Assembly (NCBI GenBank): GCA_031285945.1
Contig: JAITVF010000025.1
Location: 1 to 6,233 of the forward strand
DNA length: 6,233 bases
From: Oscillospiraceae bacterium
GTDB lineage: Bacteria; Bacillota; Clostridia; Oscillospirales; Ruminococcaceae
Direction: 5' to 3'
A program made the translations under genes and the position numbers. Position 1 is the stretch's first letter. Each line of letters opens with the position of its first letter. Below are positions 6,190-6,233 of the stretch, piece after piece. The notes under the pieces were generated by a model. It was given only the letters and a program-made list of their open reading frames with translations. It was not told the origin of the DNA and did not search any database.

Positions 6190-6233
6190 ATAGCCTGCCC
6201 TCGGCGCATATACTGTGAGTAGATACTTGTCCG

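Noticed and set aside
5722..6222. 166-codon plus-strand frame opposite cobA
   Set aside because: It is the mirror of the clearly identified adenosyltransferase and carries no motif of its own.
6190..6233. Cobalamin riboswitch upstream of cobA
   Set aside because: Only 44 bases of leader are visible and no B12-box-like sequence can be seen in them; the question cannot be settled inside the window.
1..6233. Defence island, prophage, insertion sequence or CRISPR array
   Set aside because: All recognisable genes are housekeeping or common accessory families, with no transposase, integrase, direct-repeat array or toxin-antitoxin signature.

Overview
The window looks like ordinary chromosomal DNA from a GC-rich member of the Bacillota (class Clostridia, possibly Oscillospirales or a relative). 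The evidence is a SpoIIIE/FtsK translocase C-terminus, a Firmicutes-style ComEC-type metallo-beta-lactamase hydrolase paired with a DUF3006 protein, a short clostridial-type CobA, a DUF975-like membrane protein, and strong AGGAGG-type ribosome binding sites. Isoleucine is often coded by ATA despite the high GC. No mobile element, CRISPR array, rRNA or tRNA is visible.

Left half, + strand (1-4288): four tightly packed genes that look like one transcription unit. They are the 3' part of an FtsK/SpoIIIE DNA translocase (cut by the left window edge), a YgiQ-family radical SAM protein, a membrane-anchored extracytoplasmic metallo-beta-lactamase-fold protein of the ComEC/Rec2 hydrolase type, and a small DUF3006 protein. 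The translocase and YgiQ are 14 nt apart. The next two junctions overlap by 14 and 11 nt, which suggests translational coupling. The MBL and DUF3006 genes form a recurrent pair; the translocase and YgiQ have no obvious biochemical link to them.

Middle (4289-4692): a convergent junction. It holds a well-supported small gene on the minus strand (4350-4505, 51 aa, with a good Shine-Dalgarno) that is easy to overlook. Upstream of it lies an AT-richer non-coding stretch with a 22-bp perfect inverted repeat (4613-4659), smaller hairpins and a possible -10 box.

Right half, - strand (4693-6189): a corrinoid adenosyltransferase (CobA/CobO/BtuR family) followed, 63 nt downstream, by a multi-pass membrane protein resembling DUF975. 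The long hairpin follows the membrane protein gene.

I see no convincing new multi-gene system. The points most worth a second look are the 51-aa protein, the long perfect hairpin with its leader region, and the overlapping MBL/DUF3006 pair.
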